The translations under genes were made by a program, and so were the position numbers. The notes below the pieces were generated by a model. It had not been told where the DNA came from, ran no database searches, and saw only the letters and a program-made list of their open reading frames with translations. Positions 54,773 through 63,615 of a stretch of DNA of 64,000 nucleotides are shown in pieces (the first letter of the stretch is position 1; each line of letters opens with the position of its first letter). Source of the DNA: a methanogenic archaeon mixed culture ISO4-G1 (GTDB lineage Archaea; Thermoplasmatota; Thermoplasmata; Methanomassiliicoccales; Methanomethylophilaceae); assembly GCA_001563305.1 (NCBI GenBank), contig CP013703.1:744001-808000 (forward strand), given 5' to 3'.

Positions 54773-56050
54773 TCAATAGAAGTCCTCGATGCGGCGCTGG
54801 ATGAGATAGTCCTTCAGGACCTCGGAGTTCTTCAGCCAACGCTCTTTCTTTAGGTCCATGAACGCTTCGATCTGGGGCCAGAGGCCCTCGAGGCTCTCTG
54901 CGATGTACGGTTCCGTCCTCAGTGCGGCACGTACGTTCTCGCGGATGTTCCATACGCCAAGGGGGATGTCGTAGCCGGGGTGGATCTCCCTGAACACAAG
55001 GACGGCGGCGGACCTGCCGATCGACCTTAGGTACTCCGCAGCGGCCAGTCTTGCCGCGTAGTAGGCGCCCGTGATGTTGTCGGCATAGGATTTGCGTCCC
55101 TCGAAGAACTCGTGGTCGTGGGACAGTATCATCTCGTTTGGACTGGGATTCCAGGAGGTCTTGGGGTACCATGCCTCCATCATCTCGAACCTCCAGGTCA
55201 GCGGCATCATAACGATGGACCACCAGTTGTCCAGTTCCTTCCACTGGAACAGCCTGAACTCGTCGATGGTCTCGTTGTACTTGATCTCCTTGACGATGTC
55301 CTTGCTTATGATGTCGTCGACGGCGGTTATGCTCCATCTGGTGGGGACGAATCTCCTGTTCTTCTTCACGCCCATGGTTCCGACGGAGAACGCCTTCTCG
55401 ATATCCGATACGAGCGTACCGTTGGTGTATGCGGAGATCACGGCATCCGACGACCTCATGTCTGTATCGTAGAATGATTTCTCCAGATTGTGCTCGAACC
55501 TCCCGTTCGCGACGGTGATGCTGGCGAGCTTGCCGGAGGGGCCGAAGGGCATGATCTCGTCGTCGAGGACTATCCTCCCAGACGGCCTCCTCTCGAAGAA
55601 GCTCTCCACTTCCACAGGTTTCTCCGTCAGGGCCAGTTCCTGGACGTTGTCGACGATTTTGCCAGATTTCTCGAAGTTCACCGCGTCGATCCTGTACTTC
55701 CCGCGGACCAGCTGGAACCTCATGGAGGCGATGTCGTACATGGACTTGCCGCCCCAAAGCTCGGGTTTGTCCAGGATGGTGGTGTCGCCCATGAAGGTGG
55801 GCATCAGCGGGCCGATGTCGACCTTCGGATACCCGTACCTCCCGACGAACACTGCAGGCGGGGAGCTCCCGGCTATGTCGTTGGACTTGATCTCCGGGGT
55901 GCTGATCTTCCTGGAATAGAATTTGAGCATCAGGGGACATTGCGGCTTGCCGCAGAGACGTCTGGTTCCCTTGCAGACGTTGCAAAGCCCGTTCTTGACG
56001 ACGACGTCCCCTGAATCGAAGACTTCGTCGAAGAGTGTCCCCTGTCCCAT
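54773..56050 (-). CDS. nreA: Archaeal DNA repair protein NreA
   Basis: The 425-aa protein matches the archaeal Nre family. The N-terminal zinc-binding region is CNVCKGTRRLCGKPQCPL (residues 23-40). The conserved core includes PPAVFVGRYGYPKVDIGPL, ELWGGKSMYDIASMR, and RRFVPTRWSITAVDD. The C-terminus ends in IQRRIEDFY, which resembles a PCNA-interacting tail of the kind described for Nre proteins. These proteins act in DNA damage tolerance with PCNA. The gene stands between the thermosome and hisD genes on the same strand. Confidence 0.92.
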   Translation of the reverse strand: MGQGTLFDEVFDSGDVVVKNGLCNVCKGTRRLCGKPQCPLMLKFYSRKISTPEIKSNDIAGSSPPAVFVGRYGYPKVDIGPLMPTFMGDTTILDKPELWGGKSMYDIASMRFQLVRGKYRIDAVNFEKSGKIVDNVQELALTEKPVEVESFFERRPSGRIVLDDEIMPFGPSGKLASITVANGRFEHNLEKSFYDTDMRSSDAVISAYTNGTLVSDIEKAFSVGTMGVKKNRRFVPTRWSITAVDDIISKDIVKEIKYNETIDEFRLFQWKELDNWWSIVMMPLTWRFEMMEAWYPKTSWNPSPNEMILSHDHEFFEGRKSYADNITGAYYAARLAAAEYLRSIGRSAAVLVFREIHPGYDIPLGVWNIRENVRAALRTEPYIAESLEGLWPQIEAFMDLKKERWLKNSEVLKDYLIQRRIEDFY

Positions 56051-56266
56051 GATGACCCTAATTGATTACTAGGATAATAAAAGTCGCAAAGTCATGAAAA
56101 CGGATAGAGGAGACAGGTGGATTTCTCCGTGCAAGGGGCTGTCTCCTGCTATGATTGTTGCATAGTTTTGCAGAATATAAAACAAGTGGATAGAAAGGTC
56201 GTTTTTTGACGAAATCGGTCAAAATAAGAATCTTTGAGCAGGATGTATAAAACCTTAAGGATAAAT

Positions 56267-56285
56267 AGGGGTGGTTTTCACCCCT
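56267..56285 (-). terminator. Hairpin terminator after hisD
   Basis: AGGGGTG and CACCCCT form a perfect 7-bp stem around a 5-base loop, nine bases past the hisD stop; ATTTATCC follows on the minus strand. Confidence 0.65.
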
Positions 56286-56293
56286 AGTTTGTA

Positions 56294-57553
56294 TCAGAGA
56301 TCCTCGTCGGATTCCCTAGCCTTCACGGAGGCTCCGTGGGCGAAGAGCCCCTCTGCGTTCGCAAGGGTCTCCACCGTGGGGGCGAGTGCTTCAAGGCCGT
56401 CCCTTGTGAGGTACTGCACCGTAGACGTCTTCATGAATGTCATGACGTTGAGTCCAGAGCATGTCTTGGCGTTGCCGGCGGTGGGGAGGACGTGGTTGGT
56501 ACCGGAAGCGTAGTCCCCGGCAGCCACGGGCGTGTAGGGCCCGACGAATATCGATCCCGCGTTCCTGACCTTGCTCAGGGTGTCCAAGGGGTCCTTCGTC
56601 TGGATGGACAGGTGTTCAGGGGCGATCTCGTTCATGATCTCGACCGCGAGGTCCGGATCCTCGGCTATGATGTAGCCGGAGTTGTTCATGGCCTTCTCTA
56701 TGATCTCACTCCTGGGAGCCTCTGCGATGACCTTCTCCATGATCTTCCAGACCTTGTCCGGGAGAGCGGGGTCGGATGTGATCAGCAGGCATGCCGAAGA
56801 GGGGTCGTGCTCGGCCTGTGCGACAAGGTCCACGGCCACGAATTCGGGGTCGGCGGACTCATCGGCCAGGACAGCGACCTCGCTGGGTCCTGCCGGGAAA
56901 TCGATGTCGACCTTGTCGCGGAGCATCATCTTGGCGGCGGTGACGAAGACGTTACCGGGTCCGACGATCTTCTGGACAGGTTCGACGCTCTTGGTTCCGA
57001 GGGCCATTGCAGCGATGGCCTGGGCGCCTCCGCTGTAGTAGATCTCGTCCACACCGGCGATGTCCGCCGCAACGAGGGTCAGCGGGTTGGCGGGTGCTGG
57101 GGTGAACATGATGACCTCGTCGACGCCAGCCACCTTGGCGGGGATGGCGGTCATGAGGACGGTGCTGGGGTAGGATGCCCTTCCTCCGGGGATGTAGCAT
57201 CCGACCCTCTCGAGAGGGGTCGTCTTGACGCCCAGGGTGATTCCCGGTTCGACCTCTGAGAGCCACAGTCCCCTGGGCTTTTGCATCTCGTGGAAACGCT
57301 GGATGTTGTATGCCGCGTTCTCGAGCTCCTCGACCACATCGGCCGAGACCTTCTCGTATGCGGCCTCGATCTCCTCTCTCGTGACGGTGACCGATTTCAG
57401 TTTGATTTTGTCGAACTTCTCCGCCAGTTCGATGAGTGCTGCATCCCCTTCGGAACGTACCTTCTCGATGATCTCCCTGACGGTGTCGTTGACCTGATCG
57501 ACCTTGGATGTGCGATTCTGTGCCCAGAAATCCTCGCTTACCTGTTTCCACAT
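56294..57553 (-). CDS. hisD: Histidinol dehydrogenase
   Basis: The 419-aa enzyme oxidises L-histidinol to L-histidine in two NAD+-dependent steps, the last of histidine biosynthesis. Family signatures are readable: IVGPGNVFVTAAKMMLRDKV, DFPAGPSEVAVLADESADPE, DLVAQAEHDPSSACLLIT with the zinc-ligand/catalytic His area, and APEHLSIQTKDP with the catalytic Glu-His. The length is slightly below the bacterial norm (about 430). No other his genes lie nearby. Confidence 0.95.
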   Translation of the reverse strand: MWKQVSEDFWAQNRTSKVDQVNDTVREIIEKVRSEGDAALIELAEKFDKIKLKSVTVTREEIEAAYEKVSADVVEELENAAYNIQRFHEMQKPRGLWLSEVEPGITLGVKTTPLERVGCYIPGGRASYPSTVLMTAIPAKVAGVDEVIMFTPAPANPLTLVAADIAGVDEIYYSGGAQAIAAMALGTKSVEPVQKIVGPGNVFVTAAKMMLRDKVDIDFPAGPSEVAVLADESADPEFVAVDLVAQAEHDPSSACLLITSDPALPDKVWKIMEKVIAEAPRSEIIEKAMNNSGYIIAEDPDLAVEIMNEIAPEHLSIQTKDPLDTLSKVRNAGSIFVGPYTPVAAGDYASGTNHVLPTAGNAKTCSGLNVMTFMKTSTVQYLTRDGLEALAPTVETLANAEGLFAHGASVKARESDEDL

Positions 57554-57656
57554 GCCCCTTCAAGTTCGCGTACTCCTATATTAACCCTCTTTTAGCGGGG
57601 GCGCTTGAACAAGGATAATCTTTTTTAGGATGCGGTGTCGTCATACGTACGAAACG

Positions 57657-59009
57657 ATGAAGGTCATCATTGTCGGTGCAGGCAGTGTCGGATATGTCGC
57701 TGCCGAGACCATTTCGGATACGCACGATGTGCTTGTCATAGAGAACGATGCGGACATTGCGGATATCGTCAAGAACCGTCTCAATGTCTCGGTGCTGCAG
57801 GAGAACGGGACGAACCCCAAGACCCTCAAGTATGCCATAGAGATGCATCACGCCGAGGTCATTATCTCCACGCTCCACAACGACGAGTCCAACCTGTTCG
57901 TCTGCATGATGTGCAAGAGGATCAAGCCGGATCTGACCACGGTCGCATCGCTGACCAACCCGGATTATATCATCCCGACAACATCCGAGGGTGTCCCCGG
58001 AGTGGATGTCATCATCTCGCCCGAGTTGATCACGGCGGAGAAGATGTACAAGCTCTGCGTTCTCGAGAACGCGGTCGATTACGAGATCATGCCCACATTC
58101 AACGCTTCGATGGCCGTCTTCCAGGTCTCGCCGGACAGCGAGCTCATCGGAAAGGTGGTCATGAAGACGTTCGACCTGACGGACAGCACGATATTCGCCA
58201 TCTACCGCAACGAGGACCTGTACTTCCAGGTCGACACCATGGAGATACATGCCGGCGACAGGATATGCCTCATGGGAGACGAGGAATCCATCGCCAAATA
58301 CAATTCGGACCTCGGTGTCCAGGATACCGCCCGTGACATAGTCATCCTCGGAGGTACCATCGTCGGAAGGCATCTGGCAACCCTCCTCTCCAAGGACGAG
58401 AAGAAACGTTACATCAGGCTCATCGAGAAGAGGCAGGACCGCTGCCGCGAGCTGTCAAGGCTCCTAACCGGTGTCGTCGTCGTCAACGGCGACTTCACCG
58501 AACCCGAGATCCAGACGACCGAGAACATATTCCGTTCCGACTGTCTGGTCACCGTCACGAACCAGGACGATACCAATCTCCTGATGTGCATGTCGGCACA
58601 GAAATACAACACCAGCAAGATCGTGTCCAGATACCTGAAGAAGGAGTACATGGACATCTTCATGTTCACCGGTCTGGAGACCATCGTCGGTTTCGACAGG
58701 ATCGTCTCCAACGAGATCGCCAAGTGCGTCATATCCGATGACAGGGTCATCCTGAGGATGAGGAGCCACGACGAGGTCTTCTTCATCCACGAGGTCGGCA
58801 AGAAGTCCAAACTGCTGGACAAGTACTATGGCGACCTGATCCTCCCCAACGGGGTCAGGATACTGGCCATCAGCAGGGACAGGTTCACAATCTATCCGAT
58901 GATGGACACGAAGTTCCTCGAGGGCGACCGCGTGATGGTGTTCACCAACTTCACCAAGGACAAGGACCTTGCTAAGGTCTTCGGAAGGAACATCGTTTCT
59001 GAGAGTTGA
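57657..59009 (+). CDS. trkA: Trk system potassium uptake protein TrkA
   Basis: The 450-aa peripheral regulator has two tandem RCK modules, each an NAD-binding Rossmann domain (VIIVGAGSVGYVAAETI at the start; IVILGGTIVGRHLATLLSKD near residue 225) followed by a TrkA_C domain (DSTIFAIYRNEDLYFQVDTM; second near the end). It gates TrkH in response to nucleotides. The frame opens at 57630, but MKVIIVGAG at 57657 is the natural family start. trkH begins four bases after the stop. Confidence 0.93.
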   Translation: MKVIIVGAGSVGYVAAETISDTHDVLVIENDADIADIVKNRLNVSVLQENGTNPKTLKYAIEMHHAEVIISTLHNDESNLFVCMMCKRIKPDLTTVASLTNPDYIIPTTSEGVPGVDVIISPELITAEKMYKLCVLENAVDYEIMPTFNASMAVFQVSPDSELIGKVVMKTFDLTDSTIFAIYRNEDLYFQVDTMEIHAGDRICLMGDEESIAKYNSDLGVQDTARDIVILGGTIVGRHLATLLSKDEKKRYIRLIEKRQDRCRELSRLLTGVVVVNGDFTEPEIQTTENIFRSDCLVTVTNQDDTNLLMCMSAQKYNTSKIVSRYLKKEYMDIFMFTGLETIVGFDRIVSNEIAKCVISDDRVILRMRSHDEVFFIHEVGKKSKLLDKYYGDLILPNGVRILAISRDRFTIYPMMDTKFLEGDRVMVFTNFTKDKDLAKVFGRNIVSES

Positions 59010-59013
59010 TCTG

Positions 59014-60558
59014 ATGGGCGTTCTGGAATCCGCGGTTTTGACCGGCTTGGCCCGGTGGAAGAGCACCGAGATCAAGGTGCTGGGAGGCATCGAGTTCATC
59101 CTCGGTCTCACCCTTCTTGCTCCTGCCCTCTACGCTTCCATAATCGGCGAGGATTCCTCCATATTCTTCAACCCCGGAATCGTGTCCATGATCCTCGGTG
59201 CGATCCAGTTCCTGCTGTTCGCCCCGTCCGAGAACTTCCGTACCGTCAACGGCGTCATACTGGTCGCGTTGGTATGGCTGGTCATGTTCGCCATAGGTTC
59301 GTTCCCGTTCTATTTCGCCGGGCTGTCGCCGGTCGATGCGATCTTCGAATCCGTAAACGGATTCACAACCACAGGGAGTACGACCCTCGAGGACGTCTCG
59401 ATGTGGCCGGTCAGCCTCCTGCTGTGGAGGTCCACATCCCAATGGATCGGGGGAATATCGGTCGTTCTGATCTTCATCTACCTACTCCCGATGTTCGGTA
59501 TGGGCCGTCTCTTCTTCACCAATGAACTGGAGGGTTCCGGTTCCTCTCAGTTCACCATGAGACTCAAGACCGCAGGAAAATCGTTCATCCTCGTCTACAT
59601 GCTGCTCACGATCATCAACTTCATACTGCTTATCCTCTGCAATGCGGGCATCAAGGACGCTTTCTGTCTGGCCATGACCACCATCTCCACAGGCGGTCTG
59701 ATCATCTCCAACAACAGCCTGATGGATTTCAACGTCTACATCCAGATCGTCACCATGGCGTTCATGTTCATCGGAGGAGTGAACTTCTATCTGCACTTCA
59801 AGGCCATCTACGGGAGGAATCCCAAGGTCTATCTGGAGAACTACGAGCTGAGGCACCTCCTGAGATGGTTCATCATCGCATCGCTGATCATCTTCGTCAT
59901 ATACGCAGTGCCTAAGTACAACTCTGCGAACATCGATCTGGGCACAATCCTGCTGGATTACAAGGACTCGCTGTTCACGGTCATATCCATCGGTACGACC
60001 ACCGGAGCATCCGTCATCGATTACAGCGGATTCTCCAGCATAGGCATTTTCGTGCTCATCGTCCTGATGCTGGTCGGTTCCTCTGCCGGTTCCACCAGCG
60101 GAGGAATCAAGTTCACCAGGATCAGGGTCCTGATCCGTTTCTTCAACAACTCCATGAAGAACGTATTGCACCCCAACGCCGTCTACACCATCAAGATGGA
60201 CGGCGAGAATGTGGAGGATTCGCGTGTGCTTTCCGCGGTCACGATATCATTGCTGTATCTGACGACTACCTTCTTCGGAACAGCCGTCATCCTGACGCAG
60301 GGGCTTCCGTTCATCGATGCCCTGGGCCTGTCCCTGGGATCCCTGACGAACACCGGAGTGGGATTCGGTAACTTCGGACCGATGGGAGGTTACAGCACCC
60401 TTTCCGACAGCATCAAGATATTCATCATGCTGCTAATGTGGATCGGACGTCTGGAGATAACACTGGCCCTCGTATTCCTCACACCTCAGTTCTGGAGCGA
60501 CGTGCGTCTCGCATACCACACGTCGCACAAGCGTCTGTGGCTCAAGGGACGTAAGTGA
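59014..60558 (+). CDS. trkH: Trk system potassium channel subunit TrkH
   Basis: The 514-aa membrane protein has the four-fold P-loop layout of TrkH/KtrB: filter-type segments GFTTTGSTTLEDVSMWP, MTTISTGGLIISNNSLMD, SIGTTTGASVIDYSGF and GSLTNTGVGFGNFGPMGG, each preceded and followed by membrane helices. It conducts K+ (or Na+/K+) into the cell under TrkA control. The ORF is open from 58969, overlapping trkA, but the ATG at 59014 (MGVLESAVLTG), four bases after the trkA stop, is preferred. Confidence 0.93.
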   Translation: MGVLESAVLTGLARWKSTEIKVLGGIEFILGLTLLAPALYASIIGEDSSIFFNPGIVSMILGAIQFLLFAPSENFRTVNGVILVALVWLVMFAIGSFPFYFAGLSPVDAIFESVNGFTTTGSTTLEDVSMWPVSLLLWRSTSQWIGGISVVLIFIYLLPMFGMGRLFFTNELEGSGSSQFTMRLKTAGKSFILVYMLLTIINFILLILCNAGIKDAFCLAMTTISTGGLIISNNSLMDFNVYIQIVTMAFMFIGGVNFYLHFKAIYGRNPKVYLENYELRHLLRWFIIASLIIFVIYAVPKYNSANIDLGTILLDYKDSLFTVISIGTTTGASVIDYSGFSSIGIFVLIVLMLVGSSAGSTSGGIKFTRIRVLIRFFNNSMKNVLHPNAVYTIKMDGENVEDSRVLSAVTISLLYLTTTFFGTAVILTQGLPFIDALGLSLGSLTNTGVGFGNFGPMGGYSTLSDSIKIFIMLLMWIGRLEITLALVFLTPQFWSDVRLAYHTSHKRLWLKGRK

Positions 60559-61386
60559 TCAGTGCCCGTCGCAATAGGCCAGGATGTTGATCACTGCTTT
60601 GTTCCCGGGGGAGATCTCGTTGATCGCTCCTGCCGTGATCTTCGCCTTCTGATACTCGCCCTTCATGGCCAGGCATATCCCCAGGGTCTCCATGGCGCCG
60701 ATATGGGAATTGTCCGCCTTGATCGCCTGGGCCGCATAGTTCCCGGCGGCGTTGGTCTTCCCAAGGATTCTGAAGATGTAAGCGGCGACTGCCAGAGAAT
60801 CCGCGGACTTGTCCTTCAGGCCTTCCCTGGCGTATTTCAGAAGCTCCTTGTCATGTCCCGCCATCATCATGGAATTGGCATAGGCCACGCGCACGTCGTA
60901 GTCCTTCGGATATTCAGAGAGCAGTTCCGCGGAGGTCTGAACTGACATCGTGTGCTCCCCGAGGGCACTCTGGAACCTGGAAAGGAGTATCCTGTCGTTG
61001 ACGCACTTGTTCTCGATCTTCCCGTATAGGTCGAATGCAGACTCGTACTCCTCCAGGTCGTAAAGGCAGGAGCACTTCAGACGGGTGTTCCTGTCCGATT
61101 TCTTGATTTTGTCCAGCACCTCGATCGCAAAAAGAGGGCAGTCCAGGTTCTGGAGGGCGGAGGCGATGGTGAATCCGTTATCGTCGTCGGCCAGCTCCCT
61201 AAGCCTCATCGCTATCCTGTTCTCCGCATCGCTGGACGGGAGGAGCTTTAGCAGCGACATGCATTTGAGGATCTCCATAGGGTCGTCCTCGGACTCGCAT
61301 ATGGACAGTATCCTCTGGGGAAGCCCTTCGGTGCGCCCCTCCGAGATGTCATCCGAGATCGACTTAAGGATTGAATCCTCGACCAT
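60559..61386 (-). CDS. TPR-like repeat protein, 275 aa
   Basis: The all-helical protein has degenerate tetratricopeptide units (TRLKCSCLYDLEEYESAFDL, DVRVAYANSMMMAGHDKELL, SLAVAAYIFRILGKTNAAGN, GAMETLGICLAMKGEYQKAK). No signal or membrane segment is visible; it is probably a scaffold. It converges directly on trkH (no gap) and is divergent from the AAA/DUF4435 pair. It differs from the TPR protein at 16828. Function unknown. Confidence 0.75.
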   Translation of the reverse strand: MVEDSILKSISDDISEGRTEGLPQRILSICESEDDPMEILKCMSLLKLLPSSDAENRIAMRLRELADDDNGFTIASALQNLDCPLFAIEVLDKIKKSDRNTRLKCSCLYDLEEYESAFDLYGKIENKCVNDRILLSRFQSALGEHTMSVQTSAELLSEYPKDYDVRVAYANSMMMAGHDKELLKYAREGLKDKSADSLAVAAYIFRILGKTNAAGNYAAQAIKADNSHIGAMETLGICLAMKGEYQKAKITAGAINEISPGNKAVINILAYCDGH

Positions 61387-61492
61387 AGTACGTGGAAAGA
61401 GTAGGTAGATTATATGTGTGTGGTTTAGGACGGACGGGCCAGAAACCAGACATTTAATGCATTTTTTATACGCTTTTCACCATTTGGAATTC

Positions 61493-62533
61493 ATGAAGAT
61501 CCGGTCCATATCAGTGCAGGGGTTGTTCAACGAGTTCGACTACGAGATCTCGCTCTTCCCGGAGCTGACTTTCATTCATTCTCCGAACGGATACGGGAAA
61601 TCGACGCTCATGCATCTGGTGTACAGTGTCTTCAAGGGTGACATAGAGTTCATGAAGGAGACCCCGTTCAAGCGTCTGGACATATCCTTCGTGGATGATA
61701 GCGTTCTGATAATCGAGAACATCGGGAATAAGTTCCTCATGCAGATGCAGAAGAACAACGTCAAGTCGCCTGTGACCTTCGAGGAGATCGAGAAGATCTG
61801 TGACGTCACATTCGTTCCCCCGGACCGTCTCACCATCAGGAAGAAGGACGGGCATCTGGTCAACTCCCTGGAATACATCGCACAGGAACTGTATGAGACC
61901 ATCCGCCGCACCAAGGACGACAAGGAGCTCCAGCCCCCGGTGGAGAAGGAGCGTCTGGACAGATCGGACAGCGAACTCGAGTTCTGGTGCAAGGACCTGA
62001 AGGCCAAGCTGGACTTCATGGCCGATTCCGGATTCGAGATAACCATGCCCTCGGGGCTCAGGTTCCCTCCTGCAAGGTACGATCTCATCGAGAACAGGGA
62101 GAGGTACGAGAAGCTGGCATATTCCGTATCAGACTACATAGACAGGAACTATCAGCTCGCCGAATCCATAATCGTCTTCAAGGATATCGTCAACAACATC
62201 TTCATCAACAAGACCATCGAGGTCAATGAGTCCGGTAAGCTCATGATCATGATGAACAACGGTACGACGCTGCCCTTGAGCAAGCTGTCATCGGGAGAGA
62301 CCCAGATCCTCCTCATTTTCTACATGATACTGTTCCATTCGTCCAACGACGGCATAGTCATCGTCGATGAGCCCGAGAACTCCCTCCACGTCTCTTGGCA
62401 GCAGACCCTGGGGGATTACTTCAGGGACATCTGCAGGGTGAGGAAGGTCCAGATGCTGGTTGCCACCCATTCGCCCCAGGTCATACACGACAAATGGGAT
62501 TTCGCAGAGGAAATGGTGCTGAAGAATGCGTGA
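61493..62533 (+). CDS. AAA/ABC-type ATPase, candidate AriA-like subunit of a PARIS-like defence unit
   Basis: The 346-aa SMC/RecF-type ATPase has Walker A FIHSPNGYGKSTLM (residues 27-40), ABC signature LSSGETQILLIFYMILF, Walker B DGIVIVDEPENSLH and a terminal switch His in MLVATHSPQVIHD. It resembles AAA_15/AAA_21 ATPases of OLD and PARIS systems. The start at 61493 (MKIRSISVQGLF) is chosen over the open frame from 61418 because a TATA box (TTTTTTATAC, about 61462) lies 25-30 bp before it. It overlaps the DUF4435 gene by 8 bp. AriA or an OLD-like sensor is inference from this pairing. Confidence 0.8.
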   Translation: MKIRSISVQGLFNEFDYEISLFPELTFIHSPNGYGKSTLMHLVYSVFKGDIEFMKETPFKRLDISFVDDSVLIIENIGNKFLMQMQKNNVKSPVTFEEIEKICDVTFVPPDRLTIRKKDGHLVNSLEYIAQELYETIRRTKDDKELQPPVEKERLDRSDSELEFWCKDLKAKLDFMADSGFEITMPSGLRFPPARYDLIENRERYEKLAYSVSDYIDRNYQLAESIIVFKDIVNNIFINKTIEVNESGKLMIMMNNGTTLPLSKLSSGETQILLIFYMILFHSSNDGIVIVDEPENSLHVSWQQTLGDYFRDICRVRKVQMLVATHSPQVIHDKWDFAEEMVLKNA

Positions 62534-63401
62534 GTACCTTACACCGGACGATATCTGCAACCAGATTTCGATGAACAGGTCCCTCTTCAAAGGGACCATA
62601 CTGGTGACAGAGGGTAGCACCGACCAGAGGCTCTACAGCAAGTTTGTGGAACCCAAAGGCGCCAAGATCCTTCCGGCCTACTCGAAGAGCAACGTCATCA
62701 ATGTCCTGCGCAAGATGGAATCCCGCCGTGACGGCAAGGTCCTGGGCATCGTGGACAGGGACCTGGACGACCTGAATGGCAAGACTGTCGTGCCCCCGCT
62801 GTTCTACACGGACAACAGGGACATGGAGATGATGCTAATCGTCAGCAACGCACTCGACGATGTGCTTATGGAATACGCGGACAGGGACCGCATGGAGCGT
62901 TTCTGCAGGGGTTCCAATCACGTCAGGGACGTGATCCTCGATGCCGCATACCCGTTGGGCCTGCTGATGTACGTGTCTCACGTGCGCGGCTACAATTTGA
63001 ACTTCAAAGGTCTGAACTTCCACGATTTCATCGACAGACGCACGCTCAGCACGGATGTGCAGAAGATGGTCCAGGCCGTAATTGAGAACACTCTCGGATG
63101 CGAACTGTCCAAACGCGCGGTCGTAAAGGACCTTCAGAGCCACATGGCGTCGCATCCCGACCACAGAGCCCTGTCACGCGGTCACGATGCCGTGAGCATC
63201 CTCCTGATAGGCCTGAAAGAGGTTTTCGGTTCCTACAACTCCTCGGCACTGAACGAGGGTTCTTTGGGAGGCGCCCTTAGGCTGGCGTTCTCCTTTGACG
63301 ACTTCAGGGAGACGGAGCTCTACTCGGGCACCAAGAAATGGGCGGAGTCCAGAGGGATAAGGCTCTGGAAGGTCAGTCAGCCTGGAAATCCTCGGTCTTG
63401 A
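62526..63401 (+). CDS. DUF4435 TOPRIM-like protein, candidate AriB-like effector
   Basis: The 291-aa protein shows the TOPRIM acidic pattern: Glu29 in ILVTEGSTDQRLY, Asp77 and Asp79 in LGIVDRDLDDL, then YTDNRDMEMMLI with an acidic Glu101, as in DUF4435 nucleases. In PARIS, AriB is the nuclease released by AriA when an anti-restriction protein is sensed. The size is close to AriB (about 300 aa). Its ATG lies inside the ATPase gene (8-bp overlap), so the two are coupled. Its end overlaps xseB on the other strand by 29 bp. Confidence 0.78.
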   Translation: MREYLTPDDICNQISMNRSLFKGTILVTEGSTDQRLYSKFVEPKGAKILPAYSKSNVINVLRKMESRRDGKVLGIVDRDLDDLNGKTVVPPLFYTDNRDMEMMLIVSNALDDVLMEYADRDRMERFCRGSNHVRDVILDAAYPLGLLMYVSHVRGYNLNFKGLNFHDFIDRRTLSTDVQKMVQAVIENTLGCELSKRAVVKDLQSHMASHPDHRALSRGHDAVSILLIGLKEVFGSYNSSALNEGSLGGALRLAFSFDDFRETELYSGTKKWAESRGIRLWKVSQPGNPRS

Positions 63402-63615
63402 TGCCTTCCGATGTCTCGATGATCTTCTTGATCCTGCGCTCGCCGTCGTCCAGCAGTTTCTTGCAGTGGTTCCTGAGCAGGACCGCCCTCTCGTAGACCT
63501 CGATGCTCTTGTCGAGATCCAGGCCGCCGTTCTCAAGCTGGTACACCAGGTCCTCCAGTGCCGCTATGCTCTCCTCGAATGTCATCTTCTCGATCTGTTC
63601 TTCCAATTCGCTCAT
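63373..63615 (-). CDS. xseB: Exodeoxyribonuclease VII small subunit
   Basis: The 80-aa protein is a typical XseB: MTFEESIAALEDLVYQLENG, then LDLDKSIEVYERAVLLRNHC, and a C-terminal helix CKKLLDDGERRIKKI. It forms the multi-copy partner of XseA in a single-strand exonuclease. Its ATG overlaps the stop of xseA (ATGA at 63615-63612), so synthesis is coupled. ExoVII is bacterial in origin and patchy in archaea, so transfer in the past is likely. Confidence 0.92.
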   Translation of the reverse strand: MSELEEQIEKMTFEESIAALEDLVYQLENGGLDLDKSIEVYERAVLLRNHCKKLLDDGERRIKKIIETSEGIKTEDFQAD

